Positions 1-10,500 of a stretch of DNA of 35,881 bases are shown piece after piece; positions within the stretch are counted from its first letter, which is position 1, and each line of letters begins with the position of its first letter. Under the pieces are notes generated by a model. That model saw only the letters and a program-made list of their open reading frames with translations, was not told the DNA's origin and searched no databases. The position numbers and the translations under genes are program-made. This DNA comes from an uncultured Bacteroidales bacterium (GTDB lineage Bacteria; Bacteroidota; Bacteroidia; Bacteroidales; Muribaculaceae), in NCBI GenBank assembly GCA_902776435.1, contig CACYQB010000024.1, forward strand, positions 1 through 35,881, in the 5' to 3' direction.

Positions 1-231
1 CACACTCCGTTCCACAACCACTATCGTCCCCAGTTCTACATCCGTACCCTGGATGTAACCGGTGAGATCATGCTCCCCGCTGGTGTCGAGATGGTAATGC
101 CTGGTGACAACGTCGAGATCGACGTCAAGCTGATCACTCCGGTTGCTTGCAGCGAAGGTCTGCGTTTCGCTATCCGTGAGGGTGGCCGCACCGTAGGTTC
201 TGGTCAGATCACTGGCATCATCGAGGACTAA
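1..231 (+). CDS. tuf: Elongation factor Tu, C-terminal fragment (5' end outside window)
   Basis: The open frame enters from the left edge and gives 76 residues before a TAA stop. The sequence is the third (beta-barrel) domain of EF-Tu, with the recognisable segments [22 protein letters not shown] and the closing block [19 protein letters not shown]-Tu is the GTPase that delivers aminoacyl-tRNA to the ribosome. Domain 3 contacts the tRNA acceptor and T arms. The order tuf, tRNA-Trp, secE, nusG, rplKAJL, rpoBC downstream is the arrangement common in many bacteria and supports the call. The N-terminal GTPase domain lies outside the window. Confidence 0.97.
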   Translation, partial: HTPFHNHYRPQFYIRTLDVTGEIMLPAGVEMVMPGDNVEIDVKLITPVACSEGLRFAIREGGRTVGSGQITGIIED

Positions 232-286
232 TCAACAGTCTTCAACACCTGTCGAGGTCACTCGTGACCGAGACAAAAAATAAATG

Positions 287-322
287 AAAGGGTCTGGCTC
301 ATGCCAGCCGGACCCTTTTAAA
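287..322 (+). terminator. Rho-independent terminator after tuf
   Basis: AAAGGGTC and GGCT on the left arm pair with AGCC and GACCCTTT on the right arm around a short loop, followed by a short T run. It lies 55 bases after the tuf stop and directly before tRNA-Trp. It may end tuf transcripts or act as a processing structure between tuf and the tRNA. A second small palindrome, GGTCAC-TC-GTGACC, lies at 256-269. Confidence 0.7.
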
Positions 323-324
323 AT

Positions 325-397
325 ACGGGAATAGCTCAGTTGGTAGAGCGACGGTCTCCAAAACCGTAGGTCGTGAGTTCGAGCCTTACTTCCCGTG
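325..397 (+). tRNA. trnW: tRNA-Trp (anticodon CCA)
   Basis: The 73-base cloverleaf has acceptor arm ACGGGAA (325-331) pairing with TTCCCGT (390-396) and discriminator G at 397. The D loop contains AGCTCAGTTGGTAGAGC. The anticodon loop CTCCAAA gives anticodon CCA (Trp), and the T arm carries GTTCGAGCC. The 3' CCA is not encoded, so it must be added after transcription. The gene sits between tuf and secE, with only 21 bases to the secE start, so the tRNA and the secE mRNA are probably cut from one transcript. Confidence 0.97.
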
Positions 398-418
398 CTA
401 AATAAAGAGAATAAACAA

Positions 419-625
419 ATGAAGAAGTTTTTTGCTAACAGGCTTACGGATATCAAGGAATCTTATAACGAACTCGTTAATAAGGTTTCTTGGCCTACTA
501 AGAGTGAACTGGCCAATAGTACCATTGTCGTGATGGTTGCTTCCATCATCGCGTCGCTGGTCATTTGGGTTATCGACCTCTGCATCAATGAAGTGATGCA
601 CCTCGTTTACGGCGTGGCCGCTTGA
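419..625 (+). CDS. secE: Preprotein translocase subunit SecE
   Basis: A 68-residue single-span membrane protein that clamps SecY in the Sec translocon. The conserved cytoplasmic motif V23-S24-W25-P26 with following T/K is followed by one hydrophobic segment at about residues 35-56. Length and layout match the short one-span SecE of most non-enteric bacteria. The frame stays open further upstream, to an ATG at 395, but that codon lies inside the tRNA-Trp 3' end. The start is therefore ATG 419, whose product begins MKKFFANRL. It is followed after 90 bases by nusG. Confidence 0.95.
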   Translation: MKKFFANRLTDIKESYNELVNKVSWPTKSELANSTIVVMVASIIASLVIWVIDLCINEVMHLVYGVAA

Positions 626-715
626 TAAAGCAAGCTATCGCCAACCGGTCCGCTCTGCGGGCGGAAGTTTCATAACAAGCACTTTTTACAAACTGTCACA
701 GCACAAGTCACAACT

Positions 716-1270
716 ATGTCTCAGGGTAAGCATCAGTGGTACATTCTGCGTACTATCTCGGGCAAAGAGATGAAGGTCAAGGAGATGATCGAGGGTTACA
801 GGAAGAACAATCCTGTGTACGCCGAGAACATCTCTCAGATTCTTGTCCCCACCGAGAAGGTTTACACTACGCGTGCCGGAAAGAAGGTCTTGAAAGAAAA
901 GGTCATGTTTTCGGGCTACGTGTTTGTGAAGCTGGAGCTGATCCCGGACATCGAAGTGACGCTGCAGGACACCACCAACGTGGTGAACTTTGTGCGCTCC
1001 CGTGAGGGAGAACGTCGTCCCGAGCCCGTCCCCGAGCATCAGATTCTGACGATGCTGGGCCAGGCCGAGGCACGTGAGGCAGAGGCCGCCGACGCCGTCA
1101 ACGACTATGTCGTTGGCGAGTCGGTCAAGGTCAACTTTGGCCCCTTCAGCGGCTTCATCGGTGAGATCAAGGAGATCAACCACGAGAAGCGTGAGCTGAC
1201 GGTGATGGTTAAGGTGTTTGGCCGTGAGACGCCGCTCAAGTTGGATCATTCGCAAGTCGAACGTGAGTAA
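716..1270 (+). CDS. nusG: Transcription termination/antitermination protein NusG
   Basis: A 184-residue protein with an N-terminal NGN domain (about 1-120, starting with the typical QWYILRT strand) that binds the RNA polymerase clamp. A C-terminal KOW domain (about 130-184, core GPFSGFIGEIKEI) contacts Rho or ribosomal protein S10. NusG promotes processive elongation and couples transcription to Rho and the ribosome. Length matches standard NusG. The position after secE and before rplK is the classical one. No insertion or missing segment is visible. Confidence 0.97.
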   Translation: MSQGKHQWYILRTISGKEMKVKEMIEGYRKNNPVYAENISQILVPTEKVYTTRAGKKVLKEKVMFSGYVFVKLELIPDIEVTLQDTTNVVNFVRSREGERRPEPVPEHQILTMLGQAEAREAEAADAVNDYVVGESVKVNFGPFSGFIGEIKEINHEKRELTVMVKVFGRETPLKLDHSQVERE

Positions 1271-1349
1271 CGACATTGTCGATGTTACGCAACTGTGTCG
1301 TTTACTTACTCTGTTTTTTTAACACCATATTTTAAATTGAATTTGTACA

Positions 1350-1793
1350 ATGGCTAAAGAAATTGCTGGACAGATCAAATTGCAGATTAAGGGTGGGGCT
1401 GCAAACCCCTCGCCTCCCGTAGGTCCCGCGCTGGGTTCTAAGGGTATCAATATCATGGATTTTTGCAAGCAATTCAACGCCCGCACCCAGGGTAAGGCTG
1501 GCAAGGTGTTGCCCGTAGTCATCAGCTACTACGCCGACAAGAGTTTTGACTTCATCGTCAAGACTTCTCCCGTGCCCGTACAGCTGCTCGAGGCCGCTAA
1601 GGTTAAGAGTGGTTCCGGTGAGCCCAACCGCAAGAAGGTCGCATCGGTTACTTGGGATCAGGTGAAGGAAATTGCCGAAGACAAGATGCCTGATTTGAAC
1701 TGTTTTACATTAGCCTCGGCTATGCGTATGGTGGCCGGAACAGCAAGAAGTATGGGTATCACTGTAAAGGGTCAATTCCCTGAGAACGTTTAA
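1350..1793 (+). CDS. rplK: 50S ribosomal protein L11
   Basis: 147 residues, the normal length for L11. The N-terminal segment [23 protein letters not shown] is diagnostic; it contains the proline-rich stretch contacted by thiopeptide antibiotics. The C-terminal RNA-binding domain ends in GTARSMGI. L11 forms the GTPase-associated centre with 23S rRNA at the base of the L10-L7/L12 stalk. It starts the rplK-rplA pair and is 14 bases upstream of rplA, so the two are almost certainly cotranscribed. Confidence 0.97.
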   Translation: MAKEIAGQIKLQIKGGAANPSPPVGPALGSKGINIMDFCKQFNARTQGKAGKVLPVVISYYADKSFDFIVKTSPVPVQLLEAAKVKSGSGEPNRKKVASVTWDQVKEIAEDKMPDLNCFTLASAMRMVAGTARSMGITVKGQFPENV

Positions 1794-1807
1794 AAACTTT
1801 ATTGATT

Positions 1808-2503
1808 ATGAGTAAATTAACGAAAAATCAGAAGTTGTACAACGCGAAGGTTGAAACGGGGAAGGCTTACACCCTTGAGGAAGCTGCAGCATTGGTTAAG
1901 GAAATCACTTTCACCAAGTTTGACGCTTCTACCGATATTGACGTACGTCTTGGTGTAGATCCTCGTAAGGCCAACCAAATGGTTCGTGGCGTTGTGTCTC
2001 TGCCTCATGGCACTGGCAAGCAGGTTCGCGTCCTGGTTCTTTGTGGACCGGAGGCTGAAGCCGCTGCTAAGGAAGCCGGAGCAGAATATGTCGGTCTTGA
2101 CGAGTACATCGACAAGATTAAGGGCGGATGGACTGACATTGATGTGATTATCACTCAGCCCCAGATCATGGGCAAGGTAGGTCCTCTCGGACGCATTCTC
2201 GGCCCCCGTGGCTTGATGCCTAACCCCAAGAGCGGCACCGTTACTCCTGACGTTGCAAAGGCTGTAAAAGAAGTGAAACAAGGTAAGATCGACTTTAAGG
2301 TCGATAAGGGTGGTATTGTACACACCTCCATCGGTAAGGTATCGTTCAGCCCCGAGCAGATCCGTGATAACGCCGCTGCGTTCATCAACACGCTCATCAA
2401 GCTGAAACCTGCCGCTGCTAAGGGTACGTACATCAAGAGCATTTATCTTTCGAGCACCATGAGCAAGGGCATCAAGGTAGATCCCAAGTCGATTGAGGCT
2501 TAA
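1808..2503 (+). CDS. rplA: 50S ribosomal protein L1
   Basis: 231 residues, typical for L1, the mobile stalk protein that helps release deacylated tRNA from the E site. Recognisable blocks are [34 protein letters not shown] and the C-terminal [15 protein letters not shown] 1808 is chosen as start because the product then begins MSKLTKNQK, as in the family; a TTG two codons upstream adds nothing recognisable. L1 often represses its own operon by binding the mRNA, but no L1 target was identified here by eye. Confidence 0.97.
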   Translation: MSKLTKNQKLYNAKVETGKAYTLEEAAALVKEITFTKFDASTDIDVRLGVDPRKANQMVRGVVSLPHGTGKQVRVLVLCGPEAEAAAKEAGAEYVGLDEYIDKIKGGWTDIDVIITQPQIMGKVGPLGRILGPRGLMPNPKSGTVTPDVAKAVKEVKQGKIDFKVDKGGIVHTSIGKVSFSPEQIRDNAAAFINTLIKLKPAAAKGTYIKSIYLSSTMSKGIKVDPKSIEA

Positions 2504-2527
2504 ACATTTTAAAGTAGATTATCAGAA

Positions 2528-3052
2528 ATGAAGAAGGAAGATAAGACCTTAATGATCGATAAGATCAAAGAGACTCTTGACAAGTATAGTGTAGTTTATC
2601 TGGCTAATACCACATCGTTGAACGCCGAGAAGACCGTGGACCTGCGCCGCGCTGCTTTCAAGGCTGGTATCAAGATGATGGTTGTCAAGAACACCCTGTT
2701 GAAGAAGGCCATGGATGCTTGTGACATCGACTACAGTGGCCTCTATGACTCCCTGGCTGGCCCCACTACCCTGTTGCTTAGCGACACTGGTAACGCGCCT
2801 GCTAAACTCATCAAGGAATTCCGCGGTAAGAAGGAGACCATTCCCGCATTCAAGGCTGCTTATGTCGAGGAGACCGTCTATGTTGGCGAGCAGAATCTCG
2901 ACGCCCTCGTAGCCATCAAGAGCAAGAACGAGCTCATCGCCGATGTTGTGGCATTGCTGCAGTCGCCGGCCAAGAACGTTATCAGTGCTCTCCAGTCGGG
3001 TGGCAATAAGCTCCACGGAGTCCTGGAAACCTTATCCAAAAAAGAAAATTAA
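2528..3052 (+). CDS. rplJ: 50S ribosomal protein L10
   Basis: 174 residues, the usual size. It starts MKKEDKTLMIDKIKETLDKY and has the core VDLRRAAFKAGIKMMVVKNTL typical of L10. L10 anchors the L7/L12 dimers to the ribosome through its C-terminal helix, here about residues 140-174. It begins 24 bases after rplA, so there is no room for the long structured L10 leader seen between rplA and rplJ in enteric bacteria. Regulation must therefore differ or be placed elsewhere. Confidence 0.96.
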   Translation: MKKEDKTLMIDKIKETLDKYSVVYLANTTSLNAEKTVDLRRAAFKAGIKMMVVKNTLLKKAMDACDIDYSGLYDSLAGPTTLLLSDTGNAPAKLIKEFRGKKETIPAFKAAYVEETVYVGEQNLDALVAIKSKNELIADVVALLQSPAKNVISALQSGGNKLHGVLETLSKKEN

Positions 3053-3089
3053 TCAAAAAATAAAAACAAACAATTAAATCCATACTATT

Positions 3090-3467
3090 ATGGCAGATTT
3101 GAAAGCTTTTGCAGAACAGTTAGTGAACCTTACCGTAAAGGAAGTTAACGAACTCGCTCAGATTTTGAAAGATGAATATGGCATCGAGCCCGCTGCTGCA
3201 GCTGTTGCTGTTGCTGCTGGTCCCGCTGCTGGTGGTGCCGCTGAGGCCGAAGAGAAGACCTCTTTTGATGTTGTCCTCAAGGCCGCTGGTGCACAGAAGC
3301 TCCAGGTGATCAAGAAGGTGAAAGAGCTCCTCAGCTTGGGTCTGAAGGACGCTAAGGACCTTGTTGACAAGGCTCCCGCAACCCTCAAGGAGGGTGCATC
3401 CAAGGACGAGGCCGAGGCTCTGAAGGCAGAGATCGAGGGCCTGGGTGCCGAGGTTGAATTGAAATAA
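3090..3467 (+). CDS. rplL: 50S ribosomal protein L7/L12
   Basis: 125 residues. An N-terminal dimerisation domain (about 1-33) is followed by an alanine/glycine-rich hinge (about 35-52) and the C-terminal domain. The latter carries [22 protein letters not shown] and the factor-binding helix [15 protein letters not shown]7/L12 forms the flexible stalk that recruits EF-Tu, EF-G and IF2. It starts 37 bases after rplJ. A large structured gap separates it from rpoB, consistent with the need for much more L7/L12 than RNA polymerase. Confidence 0.97.
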   Translation: MADLKAFAEQLVNLTVKEVNELAQILKDEYGIEPAAAAVAVAAGPAAGGAAEAEEKTSFDVVLKAAGAQKLQVIKKVKELLSLGLKDAKDLVDKAPATLKEGASKDEAEALKAEIEGLGAEVELK

Positions 3468-3470
3468 TAG

Positions 3471-3530
3471 CACCTGTTAACAGGTGTGTAGGTTAAGAAC
3501 CACCACCACGAGTGGGTTCTTAACCTTTTT
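3471..3530 (+). terminator. Palindrome plus terminator/attenuator after rplL
   Basis: A perfect 16-base palindrome, CACCTGTTAACAGGTG, spans 3471-3486 just after the rplL stop. It is followed by a 12-pair stem, AGGTTAAGAACC (3490-3501) with GGTTCTTAACCT (3515-3526), ending in a T run (3526-3530). This is a good intrinsic terminator or partial attenuator between the ribosomal protein genes and rpoBC. Confidence 0.8.
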
Positions 3531-3576
3531 GTGTCAAAATTATCTAAATTTGACCTACACTACAAGATTCATCGGC

Positions 3577-3614
3577 ATTGTCCCCGGCACGGGCAATTCC
3601 GAGCCGGGGACAAT
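3577..3614 (+). other. Strong RNA hairpin in the rplL-rpoB gap
   Basis: ATTGTCCCCGGC (3577-3588) and GCCGGGGACAAT (3603-3614) form a perfect 12-pair, GC-rich stem around a 14-base loop. No T run follows, so it is not a standard terminator. A processing site or a protein-binding regulatory stem is possible. E. coli has an RNase III site in the equivalent gap, but the sequence does not show which role applies here. Confidence 0.7.
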
Positions 3615-3743
3615 CCGCCCGATGATGACTGTACTTCAAGCGTTTGCGCGCTCATCACGCTACTGAAAAGAAGCGGTGCATAAACGGACTATTATTTCGC
3701 ATTTCCACAATCTCACTTTTGAGTTCACATAACTTCTTTGTCA

Positions 3744-6700
3744 ATGTCAGTTACCAATAAAGAACGAGTCAATTTCGCGCGAGTAAGAAATCCCTATCCC
3801 TATCCCGATTTCCTCGACGTGCAGTTACAGTCATTCCGTGATTTCCTGCAACTGGATACACCGACTGAAAAAAGAAAAAACGAGGGACTCTATAAAGTTT
3901 TTGCCGAGAATTTCCCCATCGAGGATACCCGCAACAACTTTAAACTCGAATTCCTTGACTATTATATCGACCCACCGCGCTATACCATCGACGAGTGTCT
4001 GGACATCGGCCTCACCTATAGCGTGCCCCTGAAGGCCAAGCTCAAGTTATACTGCACCGACCCTGACCACAACTTCCCGACCGAGATTCAGGACGTCTAT
4101 CTGGGTTCTATCCCTTATATGACTGATAAGGGCACCTTTGTCATCAATGGTGCCGAACGTGTTGTAGTATCACAGCTGCACCGCTCGCCGGGCGTGTTCT
4201 TCGGTCAGAGCCTTCATGCCAACGGTACGAAGTTGTACTCGGCACGCATTATCCCCTTCCGCGGGTCGTGGATCGAGTTCGCAACCGACATCAACAATGT
4301 GATGTTTGCCTACATCGACCGTAAGAAGAAATTACCGGTGACCACCCTGCTGCGTGCCATCGGACTCGAGTCGGACAATGACATCATTCAAGTTTTTGGA
4401 CTTGCCGAGGAGATCAAGGTCAACAAGACCAACCTCAAGAAGGCTGTGGGCCGCAAGCTCGCTGCCCGTGTCCTGCGTTCATGGAGTGAGGACTTTGTCG
4501 ATGAGGATACCGGCGAGGTAGTAAGCATCGAGCGTAACGATGTCATCATCGACCGTGACACTGAACTTCAGGAGGAGAACATCGACGAGATTCTCGAGTC
4601 TGGTGTTGCTACCATCCTGTTGCATCGTGAGGATGTGAACACTGGTGATTACCAGATCATCTTCAACACTCTCAACAAGGATACCTGTAACAGTGGCAAG
4701 GAGGCGGTGAACTTCATCTACCGTCAGCTGCGTAACGCCGAGCCGCCCGATGACAATAGCGCCCGTGAGGTGATTACCAACCTCTTCTTCAGTGAGAAGC
4801 GCTATGACTTGGGCGAGGTGGGCCGTTTCCGTATTAACGCCAAGTTGGGCCTCGATACCGACCCCGAGAAGCGCGTCTTGACCAAGGAGGACATCATCGA
4901 GATCATTAAGTACCTCATCGGCTTGATTAACAGCAAGCAGGATGTGGATGATATCGACCACCTGAGCAACCGTCGTGTGCGCACCGTCGGTGAGCAGTTG
5001 TACAACCAGTTTGGCGTGGGCTTGGCTCGTATGGCCCGTACTATCCGTGAGCGCATGAATGTGCGCGACACCGAGCAGTTTGCACCCATCGACCTGATTA
5101 ATGCCAAGACCATCTCTAGCGTAATCAACACGTTCTTCGGTACCAATGCGCTGTCACAGTTCATGGACCAGACCAACCCCCTGGCCGAGATTACCCACAA
5201 GCGCCGTATGAGCGCCCTCGGTCCTGGTGGTCTGTCGCGTGAGCGTGCCGGCTTCGAGGTGCGTGACGTTCACTACACCCACTATGGTCGTCTGTGTCCC
5301 ATCGAGACCCCTGAGGGTCCCAACATTGGTCTGATCTCATCATTGTGTGTGTATGCCAAGATCAACAACCTCGGCTTCATTGAGACTCCTTACCGCAAGG
5401 TGGAGAACAGCCAGGTTGACCTCAAGAATGAGGACATCGTTTACCTCACTGCCGAGGAGGAGGAAGACCGCATCATCGCTCAGGGTAATGCCCCGTTGAA
5501 CGAGGACGGTACCTTCGTGCGTGACCGTGTCAAGGCTCGCAAGAACGCCGACTTCCCCGTGGTAGCTCCCGAGGATGTGGAACTCATGGACGTTTCACCT
5601 CAACAGATCGCTTCGATTGCTGCTGCTCTGATTCCCTTCCTGGAGCATGACGATGCTAACCGCGCCCTGATGGGTGCGAACATGATGCGCCAGGCTGTGC
5701 CTCTGTTGCGCAGCGAGGCGCCCATCGTGGGTACCGGCATCGAGCAGCGCATGGCCTATGACAGCCGCACTCAGTTGCAGGCCGAGGGCGATGGCGTAGT
5801 AGAGTTTGTTGACGCCAGCGTTATCCGTATCCGCTATGACCGCACCGAGGACGAGGACTTTGTATCGTTCGACAGCGCAGTCAAGGAGTACAAGCTGCCC
5901 AAGTTCCGCAAGACCAACCAGAGCACGACCATCGACTTGCGCCCCCTGTGCAACGCTGGTGACCGTGTGACCAAGGGCCAAATCCTGACTGAGGGTTATT
6001 CCACCCAGAACGGCGAGCTCGCACTGGGCCGCAACCTCAAGGTGGCTTACATGCCCTGGAAGGGTTATAACTATGAGGACGCTATCGTGATCAACGAGCG
6101 CCTCGTGCGTGAGGACATTCTCACCAGCGTGCATGTGGACGAGTACACCCTCGAGGTGCGCGAGACCAAGCGCGGTATGGAGGAACTCACCAACGATATC
6201 CCCAACGTGAGCGAGGACGCCACTAAGGACCTCGACGAGCGTGGCATTATCCGCGTCGGTGCACATGTTATCCCTGGTGACATCCTTATCGGTAAGATCA
6301 CGCCTAAGGGCGAGAGCGATCCCACGCCCGAGGAGAAACTGCTGCGTGCCATCTTTGGTGACAAGGCTGGTGACGTGAAGGACGCTTCGTTGAAGGCCAA
6401 TCCGTCGCTCAAGGGCGTTGTGATCGGTACCCGCTTGTTCGCCCGTGCCATCAAGAAACGCACCCGTGGTGTGGATCCCGAAATCGAAGCTCTGGACGTT
6501 GCCTACAAGGCACGTCAGGAGGAACTGCGCGGTGTCCTGATCGAGAAACTGAACACACTGACCGAGGGTCGCATCTCACAGGGTGTGAAGAATTACATGG
6601 ACGAGGAAGTCGTGCCCAAGGGCGAGAAGTTCACCCGTGAGATCATCATGGGCATCGAGAACTTCGACAGCATCAACTTGAGCCGTTGGACCGCCGACAA

Positions 6701-7547
6701 CCACCGCAATGAGCTCATCCGTGCTACCGTCATGAACTACCTGCACAAGAGCAAGGCCTATGAGGCCGAACTCAAGCGCAAGAAGCTCGATATCAGTATC
6801 GGTGACGAGTTGCCCTCAGGCATCATGCAGCTGGCAAAGGTTTATATCGCCAAGAAGCGTAAAATCAGCGTCGGTGATAAGATGGCAGGTCGCCATGGTA
6901 ACAAGGGTATTGTATCGCGCGTCGTGCGTCAGGAGGATATGCCCTTCCTCGCCGACGGTACTCCCGTTGACCTGGTACTGAACCCGCTGGGTGTGCCCTC
7001 GCGTATGAACCTGGGTCAGATCTTTGAGGCTGTCCTCGGTTGGGCAGGACGTGAACTCGACGTGAAGTTCGCTACCCCCATCTTCGACGGTTGCAGCCTT
7101 GATGACCTCAACGCATGGACCGACAAGGCTGGTCTGCCGCGCGCCGGTACGACCCAGCTCTATGACGGCGCCACTGGCGAGCCCTTCGACCAGAAGGCTA
7201 CCGTGGGTGTGACCTACTTCTTGAAACTCGGTCACATGGTCGAGGACAAGATGCACGCCCGCTCGATTGGCCCGTACAGCCTCATCACCCAGCAGCCCCT
7301 CGGCGGTAAAGCCCAGTTTGGTGGCCAGCGCTTTGGTGAAATGGAGGTTTGGGCACTGGAGGCCTTCGGCGCCAGTCATGTGCTTCAGGAGATCCTCACC
7401 GTCAAGAGTGACGATGTTGTGGGCCGCAGCAAGGCCTACGAGGCCATCGTCAAGGGTGATCCCATGCCCACTCCGGGCATTCCCGAGTCGCTCAACGTGC
7501 TGTTGCACGAGCTGCGTGGACTGTGTCTGAATGTGAAACTCGATTAA
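3744..7547 (+). CDS. rpoB: DNA-directed RNA polymerase subunit beta
   Basis: 1267 residues, close to the usual length in Bacteroidetes. ATG 3744 gives the start [14 protein letters not shown]; a TTG two codons upstream is open but not needed. The rifampicin pocket at about residues 470-492 reads [10 protein letters not shown]...[13 protein letters not shown]. It retains D475, H485 and S490 (E. coli D516, H526, S531), so there is no common resistance substitution. Further conserved blocks are [13 protein letters not shown]-like ([14 protein letters not shown]), [15 protein letters not shown] and the C-terminal [18 protein letters not shown]. RpoB forms the catalytic pincer with RpoC, whose gene begins 16 bases downstream. 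Confidence 0.98.
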   Translation: MSVTNKERVNFARVRNPYPYPDFLDVQLQSFRDFLQLDTPTEKRKNEGLYKVFAENFPIEDTRNNFKLEFLDYYIDPPRYTIDECLDIGLTYSVPLKAKLKLYCTDPDHNFPTEIQDVYLGSIPYMTDKGTFVINGAERVVVSQLHRSPGVFFGQSLHANGTKLYSARIIPFRGSWIEFATDINNVMFAYIDRKKKLPVTTLLRAIGLESDNDIIQVFGLAEEIKVNKTNLKKAVGRKLAARVLRSWSEDFVDEDTGEVVSIERNDVIIDRDTELQEENIDEILESGVATILLHREDVNTGDYQIIFNTLNKDTCNSGKEAVNFIYRQLRNAEPPDDNSAREVITNLFFSEKRYDLGEVGRFRINAKLGLDTDPEKRVLTKEDIIEIIKYLIGLINSKQDVDDIDHLSNRRVRTVGEQLYNQFGVGLARMARTIRERMNVRDTEQFAPIDLINAKTISSVINTFFGTNALSQFMDQTNPLAEITHKRRMSALGPGGLSRERAGFEVRDVHYTHYGRLCPIETPEGPNIGLISSLCVYAKINNLGFIETPYRKVENSQVDLKNEDIVYLTAEEEEDRIIAQGNAPLNEDGTFVRDRVKARKNADFPVVAPEDVELMDVSPQQIASIAAALIPFLEHDDANRALMGANMMRQAVPLLRSEAPIVGTGIEQRMAYDSRTQLQAEGDGVVEFVDASVIRIRYDRTEDEDFVSFDSAVKEYKLPKFRKTNQSTTIDLRPLCNAGDRVTKGQILTEGYSTQNGELALGRNLKVAYMPWKGYNYEDAIVINERLVREDILTSVHVDEYTLEVRETKRGMEELTNDIPNVSEDATKDLDERGIIRVGAHVIPGDILIGKITPKGESDPTPEEKLLRAIFGDKAGDVKDASLKANPSLKGVVIGTRLFARAIKKRTRGVDPEIEALDVAYKARQEELRGVLIEKLNTLTEGRISQGVKNYMDEEVVPKGEKFTREIIMGIENFDSINLSRWTADNHRNELIRATVMNYLHKSKAYEAELKRKKLDISIGDELPSGIMQLAKVYIAKKRKISVGDKMAGRHGNKGIVSRVVRQEDMPFLADGTPVDLVLNPLGVPSRMNLGQIFEAVLGWAGRELDVKFATPIFDGCSLDDLNAWTDKAGLPRAGTTQLYDGATGEPFDQKATVGVTYFLKLGHMVEDKMHARSIGPYSLITQQPLGGKAQFGGQRFGEMEVWALEAFGASHVLQEILTVKSDDVVGRSKAYEAIVKGDPMPTPGIPESLNVLLHELRGLCLNVKLD

Positions 7548-7563
7548 TAACGCTTTCTCTACT

Positions 7564-10500
7564 ATGGCTTTCAAGAAAGATACAAAGATAAAGAACAATT
7601 TCACCAAGATCACCATCAGTCTGGCTTCGCCCGACGAGATCCTGGAGAATTCACATGGTGAGGTCCTCAAGCCCGAAACCATCAATTACCGTACCTACAA
7701 GCCCGAGCGTGACGGTCTGTTCTGCGAGCGCATCTTCGGTCCCGTGAAGGACTATGAGTGCCATTGCGGTAAGTACAAGCGCATCCGTTACAAGGGTATC
7801 GTCTGTGACCACTGCGGTGTTGAGGTGACCGAGAAGAAGGTTCGCCGCGAGCGCAGCGGACACATCGAGCTCGTCGTGCCTGTGGCTCACATCTGGTACT
7901 TCCGTTCATTGCCCAACAAGATTGGCTACCTGCTGGGAATCCCCACCAAGAAGCTCGACATGATCATCTACTATGAGCGTTATGTCGTGATCAATCCTGC
8001 TGGTGTCAAGTACGAGAACGGTACCGAGAGCCGCGAGTTGCAGAAGTACGACCTCCTGACCGAGGACGAGTACGTTGCCATCATGGAGAAGCTTCCCAAG
8101 GACAACCAGTCCCTGGAAAATGATAATCCCGACAAGTTCATCGCCAAGATGGGCGCCGAGGCCATTTATGATCTCCTTGCCGAACTTGACCTGGACTCGT
8201 TGGCCAACACATTGCGTGACCGCGCCTATAAGGAGAACTCGCAGCAGCGCAAGACCGAGGCCCTCAAGCGCCTGCAGGTTGTGGAGTCATTCCGCGCCAG
8301 CAAGGGCATGAACCGCCCCGAGTGGATGATCCTCAAGGTCATCCCCGTCATCCCGCCCGAGTTGCGTCCCCTTATCCCGCTGGATGGTGGCCGCTTCGCC
8401 ACCAGTGACGTCAACGACCTGTATCGTCGCGTCATCATCCGCAATACCCGCCTGAAACGACTCATCGAGATTAAGGCTCCCGAGGTCATCATGCGCAACG
8501 AGAAGCGTATGCTTCAAGAGGCTGTGGACTCACTGCTGGACAACTCGCGCAAGTCGAGTGCAGTCAAGAGTGATGCCAACCGTCCCCTCAAGTCGCTGAG
8601 CGATAGCCTCAAGGGAAAGCAGGGCCGTTTCCGTCAGAATCTGCTCGGTAAGCGTGTGGACTACTCAGCCCGCTCGGTTATCGTCGTGGGTCCTGAGCTC
8701 AAGATGGGTGAGTGCGGTATCCCCAAGGACATGGCAGCCGAGCTGTACAAGCCCTTCGTGATCCGTAAACTCATCGAGCGCGGCATTGTCAAGACCGTCA
8801 AGAGCGCTAAGAAGATTGTGGACCGCAAGGAACCCGTCGTGTGGGACATTCTCGAGAACGTGATGAAAGGTCATCCCGTGCTCCTGAACCGTGCACCGAC
8901 ACTGCACCGTCTGGGTATCCAGGCGTTCCAGCCCAAGCTCATCGAGGGTAAGGCTATCCAGCTGCACCCCCTGGCTTGTACCGCATTCAACGCCGACTTT
9001 GACGGTGACCAGATGGCAGTCCATCTGCCACTGGGTAACGAGGCCGTTGTTGAGGCCCAGATGCTCATGCTCGAGCCCCACAACATCCTCAACCCCGCCA
9101 ATGGCGACCCCGTTACCGTTCCTTCTCAGGATATGGTACTCGGTCTCTATTATATCACCAAGTTGCGTAAGGGCGACAAGGGTGAGGGACTCAAGTTCTA
9201 CGGTCCCGAAGAGGCGCTCATCGCCTATAACGAGGGCAAGGTCGCTATGCATGCCATCATCAGCGTCATGGCCGACGTTGTCAACGACAAGGGCGAGCAC
9301 GAGCAGAAGCTTATCGAGGAAACCTCGGTTGGCCGCATCATCTTCAACAACACCGTCCCCTACGAGATCGGCTACATCAACGAGCTGATTTCCAAGAAGT
9401 CGCTGCGCAATATCATCACCCGCGTCATCCGCAACTGCGGTGTGCCTCGTTCGGCACAGTTCCTTGACGATGTCAAGAACATGGGTTACTACATGGCATT
9501 CAAGGGTGGCTTGTCGTTCAACCTGAACGATGTGCTCATCCCCGACCGCAAGCGTGAGATTATCGCCGAAGGTGATGCCAAGGCCGAGCAGATCAAGATG
9601 GACTATGACATGGGTGCCATCACCGACAACGAGCGTTACAACCAGGTGATCGATATCTGGACTAACGTCAATACCGAGCTCACCAACGAGCTGATGAAGC
9701 AGATTACCGCCGACAAGCAGGGCTTCAACTCAGTATTCATGATGCTTGACTCTGGCGCCCGTGGTTCTAAGGACCAGATTCGCCAGCTGTCCGGTATGCG
9801 TGGTCTGATGGCTAAACCGCAGAAGTCCGGTGTCGAGGGTGGTCACCAGATCATCGAGAACCCCATTCTTGCAAACTTCAAGGAGGGTCTGTCGGTGCTG
9901 GAGTACTTCATCTCGACCCACGGTGCCCGTAAGGGTCTTGCCGATACCGCGTTGAAGACCGCCGATGCAGGTTACCTGACCCGTCGTCTGGTCGACGTCG
10001 CTCACGACGTGATTATCAACGAGGAGGACTGTGGCACGCTCCGTGGCCTCGTTTGCCGCGAGGTGCGCAATGGTGACCGCGTTGTCGCTACGCTGGGCGA
10101 GCGCATCCTGGGCCGCGTGTCGGTTCACGATGTGGTTGATCCCACGACTGGCGAAGTGATTGTCCAGAGCGGTGAAGAGATTACCGATGCCGCTGCCAAG
10201 CGCATCGACGACTCGCCCATCGAGTCGGTGGAAATCCGTTCCGTCCTCACCTGCGAGGCTAAGCGTGGTGTCTGCGCCAAGTGCTACGGACGTAACCTGG
10301 CATCGCACCGCATGGTGCAGAAGGGCGAGGCTGTCGGCGTGATCGCCGCCCAGTCTATCGGTGAGCCTGGTACACAGCTGACCCTGCGTACCTTCCACGC
10401 CGGTGGTGTGGCCAGCAACGCTTCGGCCGTTTCCAACATCACCTCCAAGTACAATGGTCGCATCGAAATCGAAGACCTGCGTACCGTTCAGGACAAGGAT

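Noticed and set aside
3484-3666. 60-codon plus-strand frame in the rplL-rpoB gap
   Set aside because: It runs through the terminator stem and the GC-rich hairpin, and its product has no recognisable features.
5151-5220. Possible rifampicin-resistance substitutions in rpoB
   Set aside because: The main positions (D475, H485, S490) are the wild-type residues, and the surrounding block is the normal conserved sequence.
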